Shown here piece after piece: positions 1 to 5,614 of a DNA stretch of 5,793 nucleotides (positions within the stretch are counted from its first letter, which is position 1; every line of letters starts with the position of its first letter). The notes under the pieces are model-generated. The model was not told the DNA's origin and made no database searches. It was given only the letters and a program-made list of their open reading frames with translations. Origin of the DNA: Mariprofundales bacterium (GTDB taxonomy: Bacteria; Pseudomonadota; Zetaproteobacteria; Mariprofundales; S012-25). The DNA lies in contig WFOX01000078.1 in the NCBI GenBank assembly GCA_015487905.1, positions 1 through 5,793 on the forward strand, given 5' to 3'. The position numbers and the translations under genes were made by a program.

Positions 1-2122
1 GCCATGCACGGCGCATCATGGCCGCATCGTCTGAATTTACGGGGATGTTCGTATGCACATTGCCGTCGCCAGCATGCATGTGCGTGGCGATGACCACGCG
101 GCCTGAGAGCGCTTTTGCATGCGCCTTGCGCACGGCCTCCATCACGGCCTCATGCCCGGCAAGCAGCTTGATGAGCGCCGCCTCCACCTCGCGCCGATAC
201 GAAATGCGCAAATCCCCGCGCTGAATCACGCGCCAAAGCGGCTCTTCAGGCGCAAACGCCACGCCGTCCAGCAGTTCCGCCACTTCGCGCGCCGGCCGAT
301 CCAGCGCGCGCAAAAACCTGCGCCAGCGCTCGCGCACGCGGCCCACAAGCGCCAATGCCGCATCCAGCTTATGCACGAAATACACATCGTCGCCTGCACC
401 CACCTGCGCGCGCTCCAACCGATCCCCTTGCGCTTGCGCGCGCGCCTCTGCGAGCACGCCGCGAATGCGCTCCAGCGCTTCCAGCTTGTTGTCTATGGAG
501 AACTCAATGTTGAGCCGCTCCACAAAATCCTCATATTCAGCAAGGCGTTCTAGCGGGATCACGACATCTTCGTTGAGCTTGAATGCACGCGTGTGCTTGG
601 CGATCGCGGATAGACGCGCGCGATCACTCCAAAAGCGCGCGCGATCCTCGGCGGAGACGGCCACGAAACCCTCGCCGCCTGCTTCGCGCGCAAGCCGACA
701 AATTTCGTTCGCGACCTCAGCCACGCGGCGCTCGTCGTGCCCTGAGACATCCACGAGCAGCACGGCCTTGGGAAGCTCGCCGCGCGCGAATTTGACGGCA
801 TAGTCAATGGCCTTGGCGTAGCGCTGATCAAAGTGCTCTAAGCCCTCCAGCACCACGCCTTCTGCATTTTCCACATACGCCTTGATCTCGCGGATCGCGC
901 GCGCGCCCTCGGCGAGATCGTGGCCGAAAAACTCACAACACACCGTGCGCGTGTGGGGAAAGCGCTCGTGGAGCACGAACCGCGCTTCCACGATAAAGCC
1001 GTCGGTGCCCTCCTTTTGCACGCCAGGAAGCCCGCCAAGCGCCTTGCGCGTCACATCCTTGCCTAAGCCCTCCTTGCGAAATGCGCGCCCGGGCAGCGCA
1101 AGCTCCTCCTCCCGCAATGGGTTGCCGGTTTCGTCCGTCCAGCGCAGGCGAAAGCGCACGGTTTCTTCTTCGTGGATCTTGCCGAGGTTGTGATCCAATC
1201 GTTCTACTTCCAAAAAGTGCCCTTCCGGCGTCACCATCTTCCAAGAAAGCAGATTGTCCAGGCATGTGCCCCAAATGACGGCGTGCTTGCCGCCGGCATT
1301 TGTGGCGACATTGCCGCCGATCGTGCAGGCCCAAAGGCTCGTCGGATCGGTGGCAAACACATAGGGCTTTGCGCGCTCCATCACGCGGCCTGTGACCGCG
1401 CCTGCGCCGGCTGCGATCGTCGGCGCCCTCCCTTTTTTGCCGATGTCGCGAAACTCCACCTCTCCAATCCAATCCAGCTTTTCGAGATTCACGACCACGC
1501 TTTTTGCGTCCAAGGGCACGGAGCCGCCGCAAAGCCCCGTGCCGCCGCCGCGCGGGATGAGCTTGAGCCCCAGCTTGCGCGCCGTGCGCACGATTCCCGG
1601 CAGCTCGCGCGCCTCATCCGGCGTGAGCACGCAAAACGGAAGATAGGCGCGCCAGTCGGTGGCGTCGGTGGCATGATGCGTGAGCGTGTAAGGATCAAAG
1701 TGGATGTTTGCAGGATGCGTGTGGCGCGCGAAGGCTTTTTTCACCTTTTCTTGCAGCTTGGGCGTTTGCTCAAGTTCCGCATAAAAACGATTGAGCATTT
1801 CGCTTGTGCGGGCGGCGATTTTGAGCGCGCGCTCGTTGCCCTCGGCATGGTCAATGATCCATTGCACGCGCGCGCGGTGGCGCGCGCGCATCGCCTCGCG
1901 GCGGGCGCGGTCGTGCACAAGCTCGTGCCGCACGAAGGCGTTGCGCTCCGCAAGCCAAACATCGCCGAGCACCTCAAACAGCATGCGCGCAGAGCGCCCC
2001 GTGCGCCTTTGGCTGCGCAACACATTGAGATCGTCCCAGGCCTCTTCTCCCAGCAGTCTCAGGACGATTTCGCGATCGGTGTAGGAGGTATAGTTGAACG
2101 GGATTTCGCGATGCTCGCTCAC
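1..2122 (-). CDS. DUF3683-type FAD-linked oxidoreductase, N-terminal 707 residues (3' end outside window)
   Basis: I translated this frame by hand from the GTG at 2122 to the window edge and it is open for all 707 codons. The GTG follows a strong AAGGAGG four bases upstream. Residues about 5-110 (REIPFNYTSYTDREIV onward) match the DUF3683 N-terminal domain. An FAD-binding type 4 (PCMH fold) domain follows: residues 190-201 read PRGGGTGLCGGS and 258-280 contain TDPTSLW then GGNVATNAGG, which contact FAD diphosphate in this family. The FAD-linked oxidase C-terminal domain covers about 450-707, with KLNEDVVIP near 515 and HMHAGDGNVHTN at 681-692. His683 and His690 correspond to metal and catalytic histidines of D-2-hydroxyacid dehydrogenases such as GlcD and D2HGDH. 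Full-length relatives run to about 1,300 residues and add Fe-S ferredoxin and cysteine-rich CCG domains, which would lie beyond position 1. Likely role: oxidation of a D-2-hydroxyacid (lactate, glycolate or similar) at the membrane electron-transport chain. The substrate is unknown. Confidence 0.93.
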   Translation of the reverse strand, partial: MSEHREIPFNYTSYTDREIVLRLLGEEAWDDLNVLRSQRRTGRSARMLFEVLGDVWLAERNAFVRHELVHDRARREAMRARHRARVQWIIDHAEGNERALKIAARTSEMLNRFYAELEQTPKLQEKVKKAFARHTHPANIHFDPYTLTHHATDATDWRAYLPFCVLTPDEARELPGIVRTARKLGLKLIPRGGGTGLCGGSVPLDAKSVVVNLEKLDWIGEVEFRDIGKKGRAPTIAAGAGAVTGRVMERAKPYVFATDPTSLWACTIGGNVATNAGGKHAVIWGTCLDNLLSWKMVTPEGHFLEVERLDHNLGKIHEEETVRFRLRWTDETGNPLREEELALPGRAFRKEGLGKDVTRKALGGLPGVQKEGTDGFIVEARFVLHERFPHTRTVCCEFFGHDLAEGARAIREIKAYVENAEGVVLEGLEHFDQRYAKAIDYAVKFARGELPKAVLLVDVSGHDERRVAEVANEICRLAREAGGEGFVAVSAEDRARFWSDRARLSAIAKHTRAFKLNEDVVIPLERLAEYEDFVERLNIEFSIDNKLEALERIRGVLAEARAQAQGDRLERAQVGAGDDVYFVHKLDAALALVGRVRERWRRFLRALDRPAREVAELLDGVAFAPEEPLWRVIQRGDLRISYRREVEAALIKLLAGHEAVMEAVRKAHAKALSGRVVIATHMHAGDGNVHTNIPVNSDDAAMMRRAW

Positions 2123-2126
2123 AACG

Positions 2127-2133
2127 CCTCCTT
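2127..2133 (-). promoter_or_regulatory. Ribosome binding site of the FAD-linked oxidoreductase
   Basis: On the minus strand this reads AAGGAGG, a full anti-Shine-Dalgarno match, four bases before the GTG at 2122. It decides the start, because no ATG lies nearby in frame and the protein family begins at the same point (R-E-I-P-F/Y-N-Y-T-S within the first dozen residues). Confidence 0.85.
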
Positions 2134-2147
2134 GCAGCTTGCAATCC

Positions 2148-2176
2148 TTGCGCGCAAAGGTGAAGAAAACCTAAAA
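2148..2176 (+). promoter_or_regulatory. Candidate promoter of the aminotransferase gene, with a TTGCGCGCAA palindrome
   Basis: The 91-base gap between the divergent oxidoreductase and aminotransferase genes must hold both promoters. On the plus strand the best pair I see is TTGCGC (2148-2153), 17 bases, then CTAAAA (2171-2176), or TAAAAC with an 18-base spacer. Each hexamer matches the sigma-70 consensus only partly. The -35-like hexamer lies in a perfect 10-base palindrome, TTGCGCGCAA (2148-2157), which could be an operator or chance in GCGC-rich DNA. I could not pick a promoter for the minus-strand gene. Confidence 0.25.
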
Positions 2177-2213
2177 CTTGCGCCTCGTGCGCCCCCTCCT
2201 CATGATTGGCGGC

Positions 2214-3380
2214 ATGGCATGGGCAGCGCGGGTGCGCGACCTCAGACCCTCCGCCACGCTGGCTTTGAACGCTCGCGCGGCGGAGTTGCGTCGGCAAGGG
2301 CGGCATGTGATCTCGCTTGCCGTGGGCGAGCCGGACTTTCCTCCGCCGAAGGCGGCGCTTGCCGCAGGGCACGAAGCGCTGGATGAGGGCTTCACGCGTT
2401 ATACGCCGGCCGCAGGCATTCCCGAGCTGCGCAAGGCCGTGGCTGCGATGATGCAGCGCGAGCTCGGCATCGCTTGCAGCGCGGATGAGGTCGTGATCAC
2501 AGTGGGCGGCAAGCAAGCCTTGTTCAACCTGATGCTGGCGCTGCTGGATTCCGGCGATGAGGTCGTGATCCCTGCGCCTTACTGGGTGAGCTATCCGGAG
2601 ATGGCGCGCTTGGCCGGCGCAAGGCCCGTGATCGTGCCCACGCAGGCGGAGGCGCACTTTAAGCTCTCACCTGAGGCGCTGGCCGCAGCCATCACGCCGC
2701 GCACGCGCCTGTTCGTGCTCAACTCCCCCTCCAACCCCACCGGCATGCGCTACACAGCCGAGGAGTTGGGCGCGCTTTCCGAGGTATTGCGCGCACATCC
2801 GCGCGTGTGGATCGTAAGCGACGAGATTTATCGCAAAATCCTCTTTGATGGTGCGCAGCACGCTTCCATCGTGCAAGTGGCGCCGGATCTTGCCGAGCGC
2901 ACGGTGATCATAGACGGTGCTTCCAAGGCCTATCGCATGACCGGCCTGCGCGTGGGCTTTGCGATTGGGCCCAAGCCGCTGATGCGCGTGATGGCCGCCA
3001 TCCAAGGACAAAGCACCTCCAACACCTGCGCGATCGCGCAGCGCATGGCGCTTGCCGCAATCCAAAGCGAGGACGATGGCATCGCCGAGATGTGCGAGGC
3101 ATTTGCGCGGCGACGCAATCGCGTGCTGGAGGTGCTTGGCGGCATAGACGGGGTGCGCCTTCCTAAGCCCGAAGGCGCGTTTTACGCCTTTCCGGATCTC
3201 TCCGCGCGTTTGCAAAACGAAGACGATGTGGCCTTTTGCACGCGCTTGTTGGAAGAGGAAGGCGTGGCCGTCGTGCCGGGATCGGCCTTCGGCGCGCCGG
3301 GATGCGTGCGGATCTCCTATGCCGTTGCGGACGAGGAGTTGGAGGAGGCGCTAACGCGCTTCGTGCGCGCGCTTGGCTGA
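2214..3380 (+). CDS. Aspartate-type aminotransferase, PLP-dependent, fold type I, subgroup Ib
   Basis: Product of 388 residues, the usual length for this family (Aminotran_1_2). It transfers an amino group between aspartate or a similar amino acid and 2-oxoglutarate in the cytoplasm. Motifs in order: GEPDF at 38-42, YTPAAGIPELR at 63-73, TVGGKQALFN at 96-105, the substrate-gating NPTG at 174-177, SDEIY at 202-206 (Asp203 and Tyr206 contact PLP), SKAYRMTGLR at 237-246 with Lys238 as the PLP Schiff-base lysine, and RISYA at 366-370 with Arg366 as the carboxylate-binding arginine. Lys100 matches the lysine that recognises acidic side chains in Thermus aspartate aminotransferase and is shared with prephenate aminotransferases, so either or both activities are possible. 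The ATG at 2214 is chosen because MAWAARV then aligns with the family's usual MxLSxRV start. An ATG at 2202 and a TTG at 2178 are in-frame alternatives, and none has a strong ribosome binding site. The gene's 3' end overlaps the convergent permease gene by 30 bases. Confidence 0.93.
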   Translation: MAWAARVRDLRPSATLALNARAAELRRQGRHVISLAVGEPDFPPPKAALAAGHEALDEGFTRYTPAAGIPELRKAVAAMMQRELGIACSADEVVITVGGKQALFNLMLALLDSGDEVVIPAPYWVSYPEMARLAGARPVIVPTQAEAHFKLSPEALAAAITPRTRLFVLNSPSNPTGMRYTAEELGALSEVLRAHPRVWIVSDEIYRKILFDGAQHASIVQVAPDLAERTVIIDGASKAYRMTGLRVGFAIGPKPLMRVMAAIQGQSTSNTCAIAQRMALAAIQSEDDGIAEMCEAFARRRNRVLEVLGGIDGVRLPKPEGAFYAFPDLSARLQNEDDVAFCTRLLEEEGVAVVPGSAFGAPGCVRISYAVADEELEEALTRFVRALG

Positions 3381-4172
3381 CGCGCGCAGATTCACCCACA
3401 CGAGCATCGCAAGCGCCACAAAAAACACGAGCAACTGCATCGGGCTGGGGCTGTCGTCATAGCCCACGAGGACGCGCAACAAGGTGCCGAGCGAACTATC
3501 CTTGGCAAGCCAATCGCTCGTATCCCATACAGGCCCGCCCAACGAAGGCAACCAGCCCACGAGCACGAGATTCCAAGCGGCCTGCGAAGCCATACCGGCG
3601 GCGATGAACACGAGCAGCCAACCGGTCACGGCAAGCGCTTTACCCACGGGCAAGCGCACGATGCCCAGATACAGCAGCACCCCCAATGTGGCGGCAGCAA
3701 GCGTGCCGAGCACACCGCCCATCGTCATCTCCACCGCTTCCGCGCCGCTTGCCTGCGCGGCCGAGAAGAGAAAAAACGCGGCCTCTGATCCTTCGCGGCT
3801 TACGGCGGCAAAGCTTGCACCCGCAAGCGCCCACACAGGCGCTTCTGCGCGCGCCACGGCCTCTCCTTTTGCGCGCAACTTCGCGGCCAACTCGCGCCCA
3901 TGCTGCTGCATCCACACCACCGTCCAGCCAAGCAGGACGCTTGCCATCGCAAGCACGCAGGCGTGAAAGACGAACTCACCATTGCCTTGCAGCGATGCCT
4001 CAAGGTTTTCCATGAACACGCCTAACAATGCGGCAAGAATCGCCCCTGCCGCCGCCCCAACCCACACCGCCAGACGCGCGCGCGCGATCCCACGCACGGC
4101 TGCGAGCAGCACGCCGAGCACGAGCGCCATTTCCAAGGTTTCGCGAAACATAATGAGCGCTGCGTCAAGCAC
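3351..4172 (-). CDS. FTR1/EfeU-family high-affinity iron permease
   Basis: Product of 273 residues, close to E. coli EfeU (276). It is an integral inner-membrane protein expected to import iron. I see seven hydrophobic segments, at about 4-26, 36-54, 67-88, 112-137, 150-171, 178-200 and 245-262. The two diagnostic RExxE iron-translocation motifs are RETLE at 10-14 in segment 1 and REGSE at 126-130 in segment 4. The first is usually REGLE in the family, so Thr replaces Gly while Arg and both Glu remain. A tryptophan-rich loop at about 203-244 precedes the last helix, as in relatives. The GTG at 4172 is chosen because AGGAGGG lies six bases upstream inside the end of the regulator gene. The two genes overlap by 8 bases, implying translational coupling and shared control by the upstream Fur box. 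No EfeO, EfeB or other oxidase partner is encoded in the window. The stop lies inside the convergent aminotransferase gene. Confidence 0.92.
   Translation of the reverse strand: MLDAALIMFRETLEMALVLGVLLAAVRGIARARLAVWVGAAAGAILAALLGVFMENLEASLQGNGEFVFHACVLAMASVLLGWTVVWMQQHGRELAAKLRAKGEAVARAEAPVWALAGASFAAVSREGSEAAFFLFSAAQASGAEAVEMTMGGVLGTLAAATLGVLLYLGIVRLPVGKALAVTGWLLVFIAAGMASQAAWNLVLVGWLPSLGGPVWDTSDWLAKDSSLGTLLRVLVGYDDSPSPMQLLVFFVALAMLVWVNLRASAKRAHEAR
3364..3388. repeat. Inverted repeat at the convergent gene ends
   Basis: TGCGCGC (3364-3370) and GCGCGCA (3382-3388) form a perfect 7-base stem with an 11-base loop that contains the aminotransferase stop codon. It lies at the tail-to-tail junction with the permease gene, where a bidirectional terminator would be expected. 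No T-run follows on either strand, so it is not a canonical intrinsic terminator. Its GCGC arms could also be chance in this sequence. Confidence 0.3.
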
Positions 4173-4554
4173 CTTCGCCCTCCTGGCAGGCCGCGCAGAT
4201 CCCAAAGAGCACGAGCTGATGACCCGTAAGGCGAAACCCGCGAGCGCGCGCGGCCTTTTCTTGCTTTTCTTCAATCGCAGGATCGCAAAACTCCTCCACG
4301 CGCCCGCAGCGTTCGCAAACGAGATGATCGTGATGCGCCTTTTGCGCGCTTTCGTAGCGCCGCTTGCCGTGCCATTGCACGGACACGAGATGCCCTTCCG
4401 CTTCCAAGGCCGCAAGCGCGCGATAGACCGTGGCCACGCCGATGCGCACGCCTTCTGCGCGCAAGGCTTCGGCGACCTCCTCCGCACTCCAATGGCGCTT
4501 GGGCTCCGCCTCTATGAGCGCGAGCACCGCCCGCCGCTGCGCCGTCATCCGCAT
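4165..4554 (-). CDS. Fur-family metal-responsive transcriptional regulator
   Basis: Product of 129 residues from the ATG at 4554 (MRMTAQRR), slightly shorter than typical Fur (about 140-150) because the N-terminus is brief. A winged-helix DNA-binding domain fills about 1-80, with the recognition helix near GVATVYRALAALEAEGH (39-55). The dimerisation and metal-binding half carries HHDHLVC (74-80), C80-x2-C83, EEFCDPAIE (87-95) and C120-x2-C123. The HHDH motif and paired CxxC sites match Fur more than PerR or Zur. It probably senses ferrous iron and represses its targets. It is the first gene of an operon with the iron permease, which overlaps its last codons, and a Fur box sits immediately upstream, implying autoregulation. 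Starts at 4548, 4572 and 4578 are in frame too. None has a clear ribosome binding site, and the last two lie within or next to the Fur box. I cannot tell whether this is the cell's global Fur or a local paralogue. Confidence 0.9.
   Translation of the reverse strand: MRMTAQRRAVLALIEAEPKRHWSAEEVAEALRAEGVRIGVATVYRALAALEAEGHLVSVQWHGKRRYESAQKAHHDHLVCERCGRVEEFCDPAIEEKQEKAARARGFRLTGHQLVLFGICAACQEGEGA
4178..4184 (-). promoter_or_regulatory. Ribosome binding site of the iron permease, inside the regulator gene
   Basis: The minus strand reads AGGAGGG six bases before the GTG at 4172. The site lies within the last codons of the Fur-family gene, whose TGA (4167-4165) overlaps the permease start. It rules against the weaker in-frame ATG at 4151 and points to translational coupling. 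Confidence 0.8.
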
Positions 4555-4557
4555 GCC

Positions 4558-4576
4558 GAGAATGATATTCATTCTC
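4558..4576 (-). promoter_or_regulatory. Fur box (19-base operator) upstream of the regulator-permease operon
   Basis: The minus strand reads GAGAATGAATATCATTCTC: two perfect 8-base arms, GAGAATGA and TCATTCTC, around a 3-base centre. It matches the classical Fur consensus GATAATGATAATCATTATC at 14 of 19 positions. It stands out as AT-rich in GC-rich surroundings and sits just downstream of the likely -10 element, where a bound repressor would block RNA polymerase. Identity of the binding protein is inferred; the encoded Fur-family protein is the obvious candidate. Confidence 0.87.
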
Positions 4577-4578
4577 AT

Positions 4579-4584
4579 TTTATA
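4579..4584 (-). promoter_or_regulatory. Probable -10 element of the regulator-permease promoter
   Basis: The minus strand reads TATAAA, five of six matches to the sigma-70 -10 consensus. Transcription would then start near 4572, inside the Fur box. No good -35 hexamer lies at the right distance: TTGCTT at 4593-4588 is too close to serve this -10 and would fit only a weaker -10 further downstream. Either way the promoter and operator overlap. Confidence 0.45.
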
Positions 4585-4633
4585 GGCAAGCAATTTTCGT
4601 AGAGATGTGCTTTCGGTAGGTTCAGCGCAACTG

Positions 4634-4639
4634 GGAGGA
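4634..4639 (+). promoter_or_regulatory. Ribosome binding site of the NERD-domain gene
   Basis: GGAGGA lies six bases before the ATG at 4646. It fixes the start there rather than at the upstream in-frame GTG at 4607, which has no such site and would add 13 residues without domain support. Confidence 0.85.
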
Positions 4640-4645
4640 AGCGCG

Positions 4646-5614
4646 ATGATCGTCAAGCCATGGAGGCCAGACAATACTCGCTTGCTAGAACTTCAGATTC
4701 TACGGGAGCGCTTTGATCTCCCCGAGGATAAGCGCTGGCTCGTGGAAGACGAATGGCGACGGCTGCAACGCGGTATCAAAGGTGAAAAGGACACAGCCTA
4801 CTATTTGGACTTTGATTTTGCTGAAAGCCAAAATGTAGCCGTCTTACACGATCTTCGCATCCGACACGGAGAGCGAACAGCTCAAATTGACCATATTTTG
4901 ATCAACCGTCTTTTGGATTGCTATGTTTTGGAGACCAAGTTGCTTACGGGAAAGATAGAGATCCGTCCCGATGGCTCTTTCGTGGCACATTACAAAAACC
5001 GTTCCATTGGCATCCCTTCTCCTTGGGAACAAGCAAGAAGGCACATCCAGATCTTGAAATTGATGATTGAATCTCGCGATCTTTCCCCCAAACGCATGGG
5101 GCTTCCCCTCCCCATCAGATATATCCCTGTTGTGGTTCTTCATCCACGGTGCTATCTCGTAGCCGATCGTCGCTGGCAAAAAGAGTTCAACATCGTAAAA
5201 GCCGATCAGTTTCGGAGTTGGTATGACAAGCGCTATGAAAATAGAAGCAATACTTCGGTGGTTCTAGACACGTTCAAGTTGATTTCTAGTGAAACGTTAC
5301 GCGCATTTGCCGAGCAAATTGCAGCGCTACACGAAAACGCTCAAGTGAACTACATGGAAATCTTCGGCCTCTCAAAGAGCGACTTGCGCCCGAAAGGTCA
5401 GGTGTCGGCCAAAGAAAAAGGTCAGGAAAAAAGAGGCCAGTCCGCTAAAAAGGAGCGAAAAAATCAAAAAGGCAATCCCTACCAGGGCTCGTCAAAATAC
5501 TACTGCGCTGGTTGTGGAAAGAGTATATCAGCGCGCGTTGCCGCGTATTGCTTTGAGCGGAAAGGGCGCTTTGGAGGACGGGCTTATTGCATGGATTGCC
5601 AAAAGCGCTTTTAG
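4646..5614 (+). CDS. Nuclease-related domain (NERD) protein with C-terminal zinc ribbon
   Basis: Product of 322 residues, probably cytoplasmic, with no signal peptide or membrane segment. The NERD domain spans about 40-170: GIKGE at 43-47, an AQIDHILI stretch at 79-86 with Asp82, and LETK at 95-98 giving the E-x-K pair (Glu96, Lys98). This D...ExK layout is the PD-(D/E)xK nuclease core, so DNA cleavage is plausible but unproven. A less conserved region (170-245) is followed by a charged linker rich in Lys, Glu, Gln and Gly (248-283). The protein ends in a zinc ribbon: C287-x2-C290, Cys302 and C315-x2-C318. NERD plus zinc finger is a known architecture in bacteria, but no precise function is established. 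Two 60-base stretches I counted (4801-4920) are 40% and 45% GC, against 68% for 4441-4500 in the regulator gene. This suggests horizontal acquisition. It is transcribed divergently from the iron operon across a 91-base gap containing the Fur box. Confidence 0.85.
   Translation: MIVKPWRPDNTRLLELQILRERFDLPEDKRWLVEDEWRRLQRGIKGEKDTAYYLDFDFAESQNVAVLHDLRIRHGERTAQIDHILINRLLDCYVLETKLLTGKIEIRPDGSFVAHYKNRSIGIPSPWEQARRHIQILKLMIESRDLSPKRMGLPLPIRYIPVVVLHPRCYLVADRRWQKEFNIVKADQFRSWYDKRYENRSNTSVVLDTFKLISSETLRAFAEQIAALHENAQVNYMEIFGLSKSDLRPKGQVSAKEKGQEKRGQSAKKERKNQKGNPYQGSSKYYCAGCGKSISARVAAYCFERKGRFGGRAYCMDCQKRF

Noticed and set aside
1172..2386. Long plus-strand open frame of about 404 codons
   Set aside because: It lies mostly antisense to the DUF3683 oxidoreductase, which has clear domain motifs over the same stretch. 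The encoded protein is His-, Arg- and Ala-rich with no recognisable domain.
2485..2569. Direct repeat GATGAGGTCGTGATC, present twice in the aminotransferase gene
   Set aside because: Both copies encode the Asp-Glu-Val-Val-Ile strand that occurs twice in this fold, so protein sequence and codon bias explain it.
1974..2657. Minus-strand open frame of about 227 codons across the intergenic region and the aminotransferase
   Set aside because: It crosses the divergent promoter and is antisense to conserved aminotransferase codons. Its composition is typical of a shadow frame in GC-rich DNA.
3400..4420. Recurrent GCAAGCGC octamers as a possible uptake sequence or dispersed repeat
   Set aside because: The copies lie in coding DNA, differ in flanks and are explained by frequent Ala-Leu and Arg codons (GCG CTT GC) on the coding strand.
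4173..4487. Upstream extension of the permease frame, adding 105 codons
   Set aside because: The extension is Arg/Lys/Ser-rich, has no homology I recognise and overlaps the Fur-family gene in another frame. The GTG at 4172 has a strong ribosome binding site and gives the normal family N-terminus.
5601..5612. AAAAGCGCTTTT palindrome at the NERD stop codon as a terminator
   Set aside because: It is a fully self-complementary 12-mer with no loop, lies inside the last codons, and has too short a GC stem.
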